This document shows, piece after piece, positions 23,025-31,220 of a DNA stretch of 51,553 bases. A program made the position numbers and the translations under genes. This DNA is from Lachnospiraceae bacterium (lineage in GTDB: Bacteria > Bacillota > Clostridia > Lachnospirales > Lachnospiraceae): contig WRAQ01000022.1 of assembly GCA_009780115.1 (NCBI GenBank), positions 1-51,553 on the forward strand. The letters run 5' to 3'. Numbering within the stretch: position 1 is the stretch's first letter; each line of letters begins with the position of its first letter. Under the pieces are notes generated by a model that did no database searches, was not told where the DNA came from, and was given only the letters and a program-made list of their open reading frames with translations.

Positions 23025-25049
23025 ATGTTGCTGTCTTGTCAAAATATATGCAAAGCATTTGTCGAAAAAATCATTATCCAAAATGTTTCTTTTCATATTG
23101 AGGATAATGACAAAGCCGCGATTATTGGCATAAACGGGGCGGGAAAAACGACATTGCTTAAAATTATCGTTGGTGAGCTTTCACCTGACAATGGCCAGGT
23201 GATTTTTGGCAAGGATAAAACCTTAGGTTATCTTAAACAGAACCAATCAGTCACCAGTGAAAATACTATCTATGATGAATTGCTTGCGGTTAAAGCTGAT
23301 TTGATTAACTTGGAAAAGCAAATCCGTGAAACTGAAATTAAAATGAAAGACAATACCGGCGAAACTCTTGAGCAATTACTTGCCGTCTATACCCGTTTGA
23401 CCCATGATTTTGAATTTGCCGGTGGTTATGCTTATCGCAGCGAGGTAGTTGGTGTTTTAAAGGGCCTCGGGTTTTGTGAAGATGATTTCCCGAAATTTAT
23501 CAGCACACTTTCCGGCGGCCAAAAAACAAGGGTTGCCTTAGGCAAATTATTGCTTACAAAACCAGACTTGATTATTCTTGATGAACCAACGAACCATCTT
23601 GATATTATAGCAGTAAGCTGGCTTGAAACTTATTTGCAAAATTATAAAGGTGCAGTTATCATCGTTTCCCATGACCGCTATTTCCTTGACCGGATTGCCA
23701 ATAAAGTAATTGAGGTAAGTAATACTAAAGCTGCTTTATTTAACGGCAATTATACTACTTATGCCGCAAAAAAAGAAAAATTGCGGGCTGACGAAATGAA
23801 AGCATATCTTAATCAGCAGCAAGAAATCGGGCGGCAGGAAGCGGTAATCACCAAGTTAAGGCAATTTAACCGCGAAAAACATATAAAACGGGCTAAATCA
23901 AGAGAAAAACAACTGGAAAAGGTTGAGTTAATTGCTAAACCTGAAACCGAAGTAAGTGAAATCCGTTTGCAGCTAAAACCGGCGGTTGAGAGTGGCAAAG
24001 ATGTGCTTGAAATTGCCGGGCTTAAGAAGTCATTTGGCAATCTTCATTTATTCAGTGATGTGAATTTTAATATTCGCCGCGGTGAGCATGTTGCTATTAT
24101 CGGTGATAATGGCACCGGAAAAACGACATTACTTAAAATATTAAATAAATACCTTGAAGCTGATGCCGGCCGCTTTAGTTTCGTTACTAATGTCCATCCC
24201 GGTTATTATGATCAAGAGTTACTATTTGCAGCTAACGCTGCTCATAGCAACAATAATGCACACAAATCGCAAAAAGAGCGATTTGGTGCTTGCACAAATG
24301 TTACGCATCGCCGCAATCAACTGCTTGATGAAACGAAAACTTTGATGATGGAAATATCTGATGCTTATCCGCAGATGAGCGATACGGAAATCCGCAACAT
24401 GCTGGCGGCTTTTCTGTTCACCGGCGATGATGTTTTTAAACGGGTTAAAGATTTAAGCGGCGGCGAACGCGGACGTTTAAGCCTTGCAAAATTAATGCTT
24501 TCGCAGGCGAATTTTTTACTTCTTGACGAGCCGACCAATCACCTGGATATTATTTCCAAAGAAATTTTAGAAGAAGCTTTAAATTGTTATACCGGTACTG
24601 TCCTTTTTGTTTCACACGACCGTTATTTCATCAACCGGACAGCAACCCGGATTCTGGAGTTAACTGCTAATGGTTTTGTTGATTATCCTGGTTATGACAC
24701 TAATATTGGCACTTATGATTATTATTTGGAGAAAAAAGAAAAATTGAAAAATGCGGCCGCCTTTGATGAAGCTGATTCGGTAGTTCCTCTTGCCGGTATC
24801 TCGGAAGCTAAAGCGGATTATATCGCAAGGAAAGAAAAACAAGCCGCCGGGCGGAAACGCGAAAATGATATCCGCCGGTTGGAAGAAAAAATCAGTATCT
24901 TGGAAAATGAGTTACAAAATCTTGAAAATCAAATGCTCGCACCGGAACTTGTAACTAATGCTGAAGGATTGATGCGTTTATCTGACGAGAAAACTGGTCT
25001 TGAAGATGAGTTGAGCGGGTTATATGATGAGTGGGAGAAATTGAATTAG
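23025..25049 (+). CDS. ABC-F family ATPase (YdiF/Uup type)
   Basis: 674 residues from the ATG at 23025, which has GAGGTG just upstream; an earlier ATG at 22953-22955 region would start inside the promoter. Two ABC modules without membrane segments act on the ribosome or in translation quality control. Module 1 has GINGAGKTT, LSGGQKTRVALGK and ILDEPTNHLD. The interdomain linker is basic (about 255-300). Module 2 has GDNGTGKTT, LSGGERGRLSLAK and LLDEPTNHLD. The end is a C-terminal coiled coil (about 600-674). Unusually, module 2 carries about 33 extra residues (about 402-434, rich in Asn/His/Ala) encoded by a palindromic DNA segment. A resistance-type ABC-F cannot be excluded, but the coiled-coil tail fits the YdiF/Uup branch. 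Confidence 0.92.
   Translation: MLLSCQNICKAFVEKIIIQNVSFHIEDNDKAAIIGINGAGKTTLLKIIVGELSPDNGQVIFGKDKTLGYLKQNQSVTSENTIYDELLAVKADLINLEKQIRETEIKMKDNTGETLEQLLAVYTRLTHDFEFAGGYAYRSEVVGVLKGLGFCEDDFPKFISTLSGGQKTRVALGKLLLTKPDLIILDEPTNHLDIIAVSWLETYLQNYKGAVIIVSHDRYFLDRIANKVIEVSNTKAALFNGNYTTYAAKKEKLRADEMKAYLNQQQEIGRQEAVITKLRQFNREKHIKRAKSREKQLEKVELIAKPETEVSEIRLQLKPAVESGKDVLEIAGLKKSFGNLHLFSDVNFNIRRGEHVAIIGDNGTGKTTLLKILNKYLEADAGRFSFVTNVHPGYYDQELLFAANAAHSNNNAHKSQKERFGACTNVTHRRNQLLDETKTLMMEISDAYPQMSDTEIRNMLAAFLFTGDDVFKRVKDLSGGERGRLSLAKLMLSQANFLLLDEPTNHLDIISKEILEEALNCYTGTVLFVSHDRYFINRTATRILELTANGFVDYPGYDTNIGTYDYYLEKKEKLKNAAAFDEADSVVPLAGISEAKADYIARKEKQAAGRKRENDIRRLEEKISILENELQNLENQMLAPELVTNAEGLMRLSDEKTGLEDELSGLYDEWEKLN
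24228..24324. repeat. in-frame palindromic insertion in the ABC-F gene
   Basis: 97 bp that fold on themselves: GCAG / CTGC ends, interrupted pairing along the arms and a perfect AAATCGC / GCGATTT top around an A-rich loop. It keeps the frame and encodes about 33 residues lacking in typical ABC-F proteins between YYDQEL and LDETKTL. Confidence 0.6.
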
Positions 25050-25080
25050 CCCGCCGGGAAATACAAAGTTTCCCGGCGGG
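25050..25080. terminator. bidirectional hairpin between ABC-F and icd
   Basis: CCCGCCGGGAAA pairs perfectly with TTTCCCGGCGGG over 12 bp with a 7-nt loop. It directly follows the ABC-F stop and lies 13 bp from the convergent icd stop. The T run on the plus side is weak. Confidence 0.8.
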
Positions 25081-25093
25081 GCGAGTTGATTTC

Positions 25094-26290
25094 CTACAGC
25101 CTTTCGCGAATCGCCAAAATAAATTCTTTACTGCTCAATACTTTCACATCTTCTAAGGTTGTAATCAAACCTAAATCCTTGGTCATCCGGCCACTTTCAA
25201 TCGTTGCAAGGGTAGCATTTTCCAGCTTATCCGCAAAATTGACCAAGTCAGTCAATCCATCGAGTTCACCCCTTTTCCGTAAGGCCCCTGACCAGGCGAA
25301 AATGGTTGCAACTGAATTAGTTGATGTTTCCAATCCTTTTAAATGCTGATAATAATGCCGCTGGACTGTGCCATGGGCGGCTTCGTATTCATAAACCCCC
25401 GCCGGTGAAACCAGTACCGATGTCATCATTGCCAGCGAACCAAAAGCCGACGATACCATATCGCTCATCACGTCACCGTCATAATTTTTACAAGCCCAGA
25501 TAAAACCGCCTTTGTCACGCATTACACGAGCTACCGCATCGTCAATCAATGTATAAAAATATGATATCCCGGCTTCATCAAATTTATCTTTGTACTCATC
25601 ATCAAAAATTTCCTGGAAGATATCTTTAAAAGTGTGGTCATATTTTTTCGATATCGTATCCTTTGTTCCAAACCATAAATCCTGTTTCGTATCAATCGCA
25701 TAATTAAAACATGCTTTTGCAAAACTTCTAATCGATTTTTCAGTATTATGTACGCCTTGAAGAATACCGGGGCCATCAAATTCATGGATAAGCGCACGGG
25801 TTTCAGTGCCGTCTAAAGCAGTATAAACCAGTTCCGCTTTACCCGGCCCGCCGATTTTCATTTCCGCATTTTTGTATATATCACCATAAGCATGACGGGC
25901 AATCGTCACCGGGCCCTGCCAGCATTTCACCATCGGGTCAATCCCTTTAACAACGATTGGGGCCCGGAAAACCGTACCATCAAGCCTCGCCCGAATTGTC
26001 CCATTAGGGCTTTTCCACATTTCTTTTAAATCATATTCCCCCATCCGTTCAGCATTGGGGGTAATGGTTGCGCACTTTACCGCAACACCGTATTTGAGCG
26101 TTGCTTCAGCCGAATCATGGGTTACTTGGTCATTTGTCTCATTGCGATATTCTAAACCAAGGTCATAGTACTCGGTTTTAAGGTCAATGAAAGGCAGTAA
26201 TAATTCGTCTTTTATCATTTGCCACAAGATTCTTGTCATTTCATCGCCGTCCATCTCAACTAAAGGGGTCGTCATTTTGATTTTGTCCAT
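25094..26290 (-). CDS. icd: NADP-dependent isocitrate dehydrogenase
   Basis: 398 residues. It converts isocitrate to 2-oxoglutarate with NADP as the expected cofactor. Sequence style ([19 protein letters not shown] at the start and [14 protein letters not shown]) matches the eukaryote-like, about 400-residue branch and not the E. coli type. Substrate-site [16 protein letters not shown] and metal-site Asp residues in [11 protein letters not shown] are present. In an anaerobe it would feed glutamate synthesis and make NADPH, linking to the transhydrogenase-like operon nearby. CGGAG precedes the start, and a TTGACA-17-TAAGAT promoter lies at 26326-26354. Confidence 0.95.
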   Translation of the reverse strand: MDKIKMTTPLVEMDGDEMTRILWQMIKDELLLPFIDLKTEYYDLGLEYRNETNDQVTHDSAEATLKYGVAVKCATITPNAERMGEYDLKEMWKSPNGTIRARLDGTVFRAPIVVKGIDPMVKCWQGPVTIARHAYGDIYKNAEMKIGGPGKAELVYTALDGTETRALIHEFDGPGILQGVHNTEKSIRSFAKACFNYAIDTKQDLWFGTKDTISKKYDHTFKDIFQEIFDDEYKDKFDEAGISYFYTLIDDAVARVMRDKGGFIWACKNYDGDVMSDMVSSAFGSLAMMTSVLVSPAGVYEYEAAHGTVQRHYYQHLKGLETSTNSVATIFAWSGALRKRGELDGLTDLVNFADKLENATLATIESGRMTKDLGLITTLEDVKVLSSKEFILAIRERL

Positions 26291-26325
26291 TTTTTTCTCC
26301 GTTTCTCTGTTTTGTCTTTGATAAC

Positions 26326-26354
26326 ATCTTATACAATCTAACTTGCCGTGTCAA
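26326..26354 (-). promoter_or_regulatory. promoter of icd
   Basis: On the minus strand a perfect TTGACA is 17 bp from TAAGAT, about 36 bp upstream of the icd ATG in the divergent gap. Confidence 0.65.
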
Positions 26355-26414
26355 CTTTTGGCGCTAAAAGTGCAATTTGGCATACCTTAAATAAAACAGG
26401 AATGTCGGGGTTAT

Positions 26415-27326
26415 ATGCATCGAGTCAGAAAACAGGTGGGCTTAACTGACCGGTTAATGATTTCCTGCGGCGGAACGAGTATTACGGTTGCAGTTTTGGA
26501 TACAGGGATAGGGTATCATCCCGATTTTGACGGGCGGGTTCTTGCATTTCGCGACTTCTTGCATAACCGTTATCCGGATTATGATGATTCCGGCCATGGC
26601 ACCCATGTTGCCGGCTGTATTGCCGGAAGCGGTTATGCTTCGAACGGCAAACATAAGGGAATGGCTCCGAACAGCAAATTATTAATTGGCAAAGTACTTG
26701 ATCAGCAAGGTGATGGAAATATTGAGGAAATGATTAATGGCATCGAATGGGTGCTTGAAAATAAAAAACGTTACAATGTCCGCATTTTGAATATCTCAAT
26801 CGGCATGTCCGATACGACCGGCAAAGAACGGATGAACCGTTTATTAAAAGCGGTAGATACCGCTTGGAACGAAGGGCTTATCGTTGTGTGTGCGGCGGGA
26901 AATACGGGCCCCGATTTGATGACCCTCTCGCCGATTGGCGCAATCCAAAAAGTCATAACCGTCGGCTGTAATGAAGCCGGGTACTTTGGCAACCGGAAAT
27001 ATTTGTGCGAGCATTATTCCGGGCGGGGCCCCAGTCCTTTTGCGATAAAAAAACCCGATATTGTCGCCCCGGGCACCGACATTGTTTCATGTAATGTCGG
27101 CATTCAATATCGCGGCAACAAATACCGCAATGCCTATATCGCTAAAAGCGGTACTTCAATGTCCACCCCGATTATTTCAGGGGCTTTAGCATTGCTATTA
27201 CAAAAATATCCTTATTACAATAATGAACAGGCTAAGAGCAAGTTATTAAGAAGTGCAACGGACTTAAAACAAGCATGGAATAAACAAGGGCATGGTTTAC
27301 TTAATGCGGAACGGCTGCTGGAATGA
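26415..27326 (+). CDS. subtilisin-like serine protease (S8), probably intracellular
   Basis: 303 residues. The catalytic triad is complete: D29 (AVLDTGI), H61 (HGTHVAG) and S248 (SGTSMSTP). The oxyanion Asn is in CAAGNTGP. There is no signal peptide and essentially no propeptide; the mature fold starts within about 25 residues of the ATG. This fits the intracellular subtilisin branch, though the short ISP pro-peptide (LIPY motif) is not seen. A weak CGGGG precedes the ATG. The gene is convergent with a hybrid kinase, only 12 bp between stops. The role is likely internal protein turnover or regulated cleavage. Confidence 0.92.
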   Translation: MHRVRKQVGLTDRLMISCGGTSITVAVLDTGIGYHPDFDGRVLAFRDFLHNRYPDYDDSGHGTHVAGCIAGSGYASNGKHKGMAPNSKLLIGKVLDQQGDGNIEEMINGIEWVLENKKRYNVRILNISIGMSDTTGKERMNRLLKAVDTAWNEGLIVVCAAGNTGPDLMTLSPIGAIQKVITVGCNEAGYFGNRKYLCEHYSGRGPSPFAIKKPDIVAPGTDIVSCNVGIQYRGNKYRNAYIAKSGTSMSTPIISGALALLLQKYPYYNNEQAKSKLLRSATDLKQAWNKQGHGLLNAERLLE

Positions 27327-27338
27327 AGAGTTTATTCC

Positions 27339-30071
27339 TTATTTATACTTACCTAATAAATCCACGGTTTTTGTTACCGCCATCTCGAAATCGCTATGCA
27401 AAAACAATGTTTCCCGGATTTCCGTAAGGGCAGCACTGGTTTTTGATTTCCAGGTTTTTTCACTAAGGCGGTCCAAAGCCTCAAAAGCTTTCGCATCATC
27501 ATAATCTTCACAAGCAGATTTAATGATATTTAGCTGTTCGGCCAAAAATGCGGTTTCTTCTTGGACATCGTCTGCCTCTTTAAGTTCCTTCGGGGTCAAC
27601 TTTTTAATTATTTCATTTAATATCAAGATAAAATCATCAATTTTGTCATTAATGAAAGGGACATCATCGTTGTAACCCGCCTTTTCCAACTTTGCGGCAT
27701 ACTCACTTGCTTCTTTTTCCCCAAAACTCGCCAATGCCGACTTCATCCCATGAACCGTCGTAGTAAATAATTTGATATCGCCATTTTCGTGGGTTTCCCG
27801 TAAGATTTTGATTGCTTTTTCGGCATCACGGCACATGATTTTAACCAGCCGGGGATTTAAGGCTATCATATTTTGCGGGTCATCTTGTGCTTCCTTATAT
27901 TTTTTTGCTTCTTCCGGGTAACGGTCGCGGATAAATTTGTTTAGCGCGGCATTTAACTGCCGGATATCAATTGGCTTTGAAATAAACCCGTCAAACCCAT
28001 TTTGCCGGAACATCTCCTCGTTCCCAACCAACGCATTTGCCGTTAGGGCAATAATAGTACCTTCATACCCTAAACCGCGGATTTTTTTCGTTGTTTCTAT
28101 TCCGTCCATATGCGGCATCATATGATCCATGAAGATTACATCATAAATTCTGCCTTTCTCAATCCGGTCAAGGGCGGAAAAACCGCTATCGACTAAATCA
28201 ATTTCCAACTTGTATGGAATCAGCAAACCTTCGGCAACATATAGGTTCGTGCTGACATCGTCAACCACTAAAACTTTTCCATAAGGCATTGCAACCCGGG
28301 TAATCCGCAGTTTTTCCTGTTGCCGATGACCGGCGAAAGTATAGTTCCGCAATTTTTCAACCAGCTCACTGCCAATTACTTCGTACGAAACCGCTTTTTG
28401 CTTAACTGTTACCGTAAAAGTACTGCCTTTGCCATATTCACTATGGACTTCGATTTGGCCATCCATCATCTCGATTAATTGTTTAGTGATATTTAACCCA
28501 AGGCCCGTTCCCTGCGTATTTCGATTTGCTACAGTATTAAAACGCTGGTACTTTGAAAATAGGTTTTCCCGGTCTTCATGTTTCATGCCTTGGCCGGAAT
28601 CTTCAACCGTAAAACGCAAGTAAATATCATCGCCGTCTTTTATATCGCTTACCATCAATTTTACATAACCTTTCATGGTATATTTGATGGCATTCGATAA
28701 TAAATTATTCAAAATTTGCTTTAACCTAAGTTCATCACCATACAGCCTTGTTAACAGATTTTCATTGACATCAAGGATAAAATCAATCGGTTTTGTACCT
28801 ATGTTGACAATATTTAACTGGACTGCATCATTAATTAAACTTGGGGTGTCATATTCATCCATGATAAGGTTAAGTTTACCGGTTTCAATTTTTGACATAT
28901 CCAGGATATCATTAATAATACTTAATAAACCACTGCCCGATTCAAAGATTTTTTCAAATGCCTCTTCATCATCTTCAGGAAGATAGCTTTTTTGCAGTTG
29001 AATCTGGGTAATACCAATAATCGCATTTAAGGGGGTCCTAATCTCATGAGACATCGTGGCGAGAAACTCACTTTTACTTCGCGAAGCAAATTCTAATTCA
29101 ACCATTGTAGCTTTTAAGACTTTTAGGTTTCTTGCGATAAACATATTAAAAACAATGAGGATCATAGCGACAATTACTATCATCATAAAAAATAAAGCGG
29201 TTAGAGGTGTATTATAATCGCTAAGCAAATCCGGCATAAAGGCGACTGAATACCAGTTGAGAGCCGGAATCGAGCCAATTGCCAGTTTTCCCCCTTGAAT
29301 ATTATAACTTTCTGTTTCACCGGGTAATAATTCTGAAACCCTTTGCAAAATATTTACGCCGTTTAAAAATTCTTCATCTTCAATCTGCTTTTTCTGTGCC
29401 ACCAAATTATTGTCTTTTGCACCAGTAATTTCGCCATCGGAATTAATCAAATAAAGCAGAAAACTATCATTAATATCATGATAAATTTTTTCAATAAATG
29501 AGTTTAATTCAATGCCTGTGCCAACTAATCCGATCGGGCTCCCGGTTTCATCAAAAACCGGGGCATTAATCCAAAGATTAGTAACATTAAGGGTCGGATT
29601 ATAATTAATATTAAAATTGTATGATTCCGTTTCATGAAGGGTCATCAAATACCAATATTCTTCAGGGTCATCAACATCAATTAAATATGGGTCACGGTCA
29701 TCCATATAAAATAGCCGGTTTACTTCACTTACCCAAAAAATAGAATTTGAACTAATTGTATTACGGTAAGACTCAAGCTCCATAATGGCATCAGCTTTTA
29801 AATAAAAATTATATGGGTCGGAAAAATAGCGCCTGATAAGGGGGGAATGAGCCAGATTTTTGATAATAGCAATTTCCGAATAAACACTCGTTTCCAAGCG
29901 GATTCGCTGGATTTCTAATTGTTGCGTAAGTTCGATACCTTTGCTCTGCCTGGTTAGATTCTGAATTGATAAAAAAAATGCTGCACTGCCGCCAAGCAAA
30001 AGGACTGTAAACAAGATAACGGAAAAGATAATAAATCTCCGCATTAGATATAGATTATTTTCACCCATCAT
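27339..30071 (-). CDS. membrane hybrid histidine kinase with receiver and Hpt domains
   Basis: 910 residues. TM1 is at about 12-32, an extracytoplasmic dCache-like sensor at about 33-285 (ending near NWYSVAFMPD) and TM2 at about 290-312. The HisKA has H342 in MSHEIRTPLNAIIGI and the HATPase contains NNLLSNAIKYT and GTGLGLNITKQLIEMM. The receiver has acceptor D649 in FMDHMMPHMDG. The Hpt-like C-terminus has H774 in TTVHGMKSAL. Together they make a full phosphorelay in one chain. The start overlaps the stop of the HD-GYP regulator gene by one base (TAATG), so the two are translationally coupled and likely work together. Confidence 0.93.
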   Translation of the reverse strand: MMGENNLYLMRRFIIFSVILFTVLLLGGSAAFFLSIQNLTRQSKGIELTQQLEIQRIRLETSVYSEIAIIKNLAHSPLIRRYFSDPYNFYLKADAIMELESYRNTISSNSIFWVSEVNRLFYMDDRDPYLIDVDDPEEYWYLMTLHETESYNFNINYNPTLNVTNLWINAPVFDETGSPIGLVGTGIELNSFIEKIYHDINDSFLLYLINSDGEITGAKDNNLVAQKKQIEDEEFLNGVNILQRVSELLPGETESYNIQGGKLAIGSIPALNWYSVAFMPDLLSDYNTPLTALFFMMIVIVAMILIVFNMFIARNLKVLKATMVELEFASRSKSEFLATMSHEIRTPLNAIIGITQIQLQKSYLPEDDEEAFEKIFESGSGLLSIINDILDMSKIETGKLNLIMDEYDTPSLINDAVQLNIVNIGTKPIDFILDVNENLLTRLYGDELRLKQILNNLLSNAIKYTMKGYVKLMVSDIKDGDDIYLRFTVEDSGQGMKHEDRENLFSKYQRFNTVANRNTQGTGLGLNITKQLIEMMDGQIEVHSEYGKGSTFTVTVKQKAVSYEVIGSELVEKLRNYTFAGHRQQEKLRITRVAMPYGKVLVVDDVSTNLYVAEGLLIPYKLEIDLVDSGFSALDRIEKGRIYDVIFMDHMMPHMDGIETTKKIRGLGYEGTIIALTANALVGNEEMFRQNGFDGFISKPIDIRQLNAALNKFIRDRYPEEAKKYKEAQDDPQNMIALNPRLVKIMCRDAEKAIKILRETHENGDIKLFTTTVHGMKSALASFGEKEASEYAAKLEKAGYNDDVPFINDKIDDFILILNEIIKKLTPKELKEADDVQEETAFLAEQLNIIKSACEDYDDAKAFEALDRLSEKTWKSKTSAALTEIRETLFLHSDFEMAVTKTVDLLGKYK

Positions 30072-31096
30072 TATTCCCTATTCTTTTTTAAAGCTAATAG
30101 AAATTCATCTTTGACATTCAAAAAAGCATCAACGATATTCGGATCAAAATGTTTACCACTGTCATTTTTAATGATTTCAACGGCCTCTTCATGCGAAAAA
30201 GGCTCTTTGTAAGGCCGCTCGGAAACTAAGGCATCATATACATCAGCAACTGCCATAATCCGCCCTTCCAGGCAAATCTCTTCTCCAGCCAATCCAAGCG
30301 GATAACCGGAGCCATCCCACTTTTCGTGATGATAACCGGCAAATTTTTTGGCATGCATCAAAAACCCGTCATCATCAGTTTTGGTAATAATCCTATCGAT
30401 TATATCTACGCCGATTGTGCTGTGAGTTTTGATTTTTTCAAATTCTTCGGGGGTAAGGCGGCCGGGTTTGTTGAGAATCAAGTCACTGATATTAATTTTC
30501 CCAACATCATGAAGTTGGGCAGAGGGATACAAGACAGATAAATCCCAACTGTTTATTTCATCAGTGTAAACACCTTTTCTAAGTAACTCATTTACAAGGA
30601 TTTCAAGATAATCTTGAGTTCGTTCGATATGTCCGCCGGTTACATGGTCCCGGCCTTCAACCAAATCAGCAATTACATTAATAATTGCTGCATGAATGTC
30701 ACGAACGGCCCTTAGACTTTTTTTGATTAGCTTGTCGGTTTCGATTTGCGTTTCGATTCTTCTGATTAGTACCGGGGCAGAAAAAGGTTTGTTGATAAAA
30801 TCCAAAGCCCCCATTTCGAACCCTTTTATTTCTGATTCGGCATCATTTTTTCCGGTTAAAAATATGACCGGAATATCCTTAAGATTTTTGTCTTCCTTAA
30901 TGACTTTCATTGCTTCAAAACCATCCATTTCAGGCATGTCCACGTCTAGTAAAATCAAGTCGGGAATGATTTTTTCCGCTAATTGAAACATCCGCGCCGC
31001 CGAAGGGAGGCCAAAAGTTTTGTATTTCCCTTCCAAAGCTAATTTCGCCGTCATTAAATTCACATCATTGTCGTCGACAATAAAAATCTTTTTCAT
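30071..31096 (-). CDS. response regulator with HD-GYP phosphodiesterase output
   Basis: 341 residues. The receiver domain (1-120) has acidic pocket D8/D9, acceptor D51 (LLDVDMPEMDG) and K103. The HD-GYP domain (about 135-335) has the metal site QLHDVGK (H196, D197), HHEKWDGSGYP (GYP at 264-266) and DVYDAL. HD-GYP enzymes hydrolyse cyclic di-GMP, so the likely output is a fall in c-di-GMP when phosphorylated. It lies first in a two-gene operon with the hybrid kinase. Both key site sets are intact. Confidence 0.94.
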   Translation of the reverse strand: MKKIFIVDDNDVNLMTAKLALEGKYKTFGLPSAARMFQLAEKIIPDLILLDVDMPEMDGFEAMKVIKEDKNLKDIPVIFLTGKNDAESEIKGFEMGALDFINKPFSAPVLIRRIETQIETDKLIKKSLRAVRDIHAAIINVIADLVEGRDHVTGGHIERTQDYLEILVNELLRKGVYTDEINSWDLSVLYPSAQLHDVGKINISDLILNKPGRLTPEEFEKIKTHSTIGVDIIDRIITKTDDDGFLMHAKKFAGYHHEKWDGSGYPLGLAGEEICLEGRIMAVADVYDALVSERPYKEPFSHEEAVEIIKNDSGKHFDPNIVDAFLNVKDEFLLALKKNRE

Positions 31097-31176
31097 TTTT
31101 CACCTTTTCCAAAAGTAAACTTTCCCTTTTACCATTATAGCAAAGAAAAATGGAAAATGATACCTTTTTATTATAA

Positions 31177-31204
31177 GCAAGGGTTTGCCTTGGCAAACCC
31201 TTGC
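31177..31204. terminator. strong hairpin after the surface-protein gene
   Basis: A 28-bp near-perfect palindrome: GCAAGGGTTTGCC pairs with GGCAAACCCTTGC, 13 bp. It lies 17 bp after the large gene's stop. On the minus strand the following bases are T/A-rich (TTATAATAAAAA), a moderate terminator. Confidence 0.65.
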
Positions 31205-31220
31205 GCCGAGCGCGGTTACA

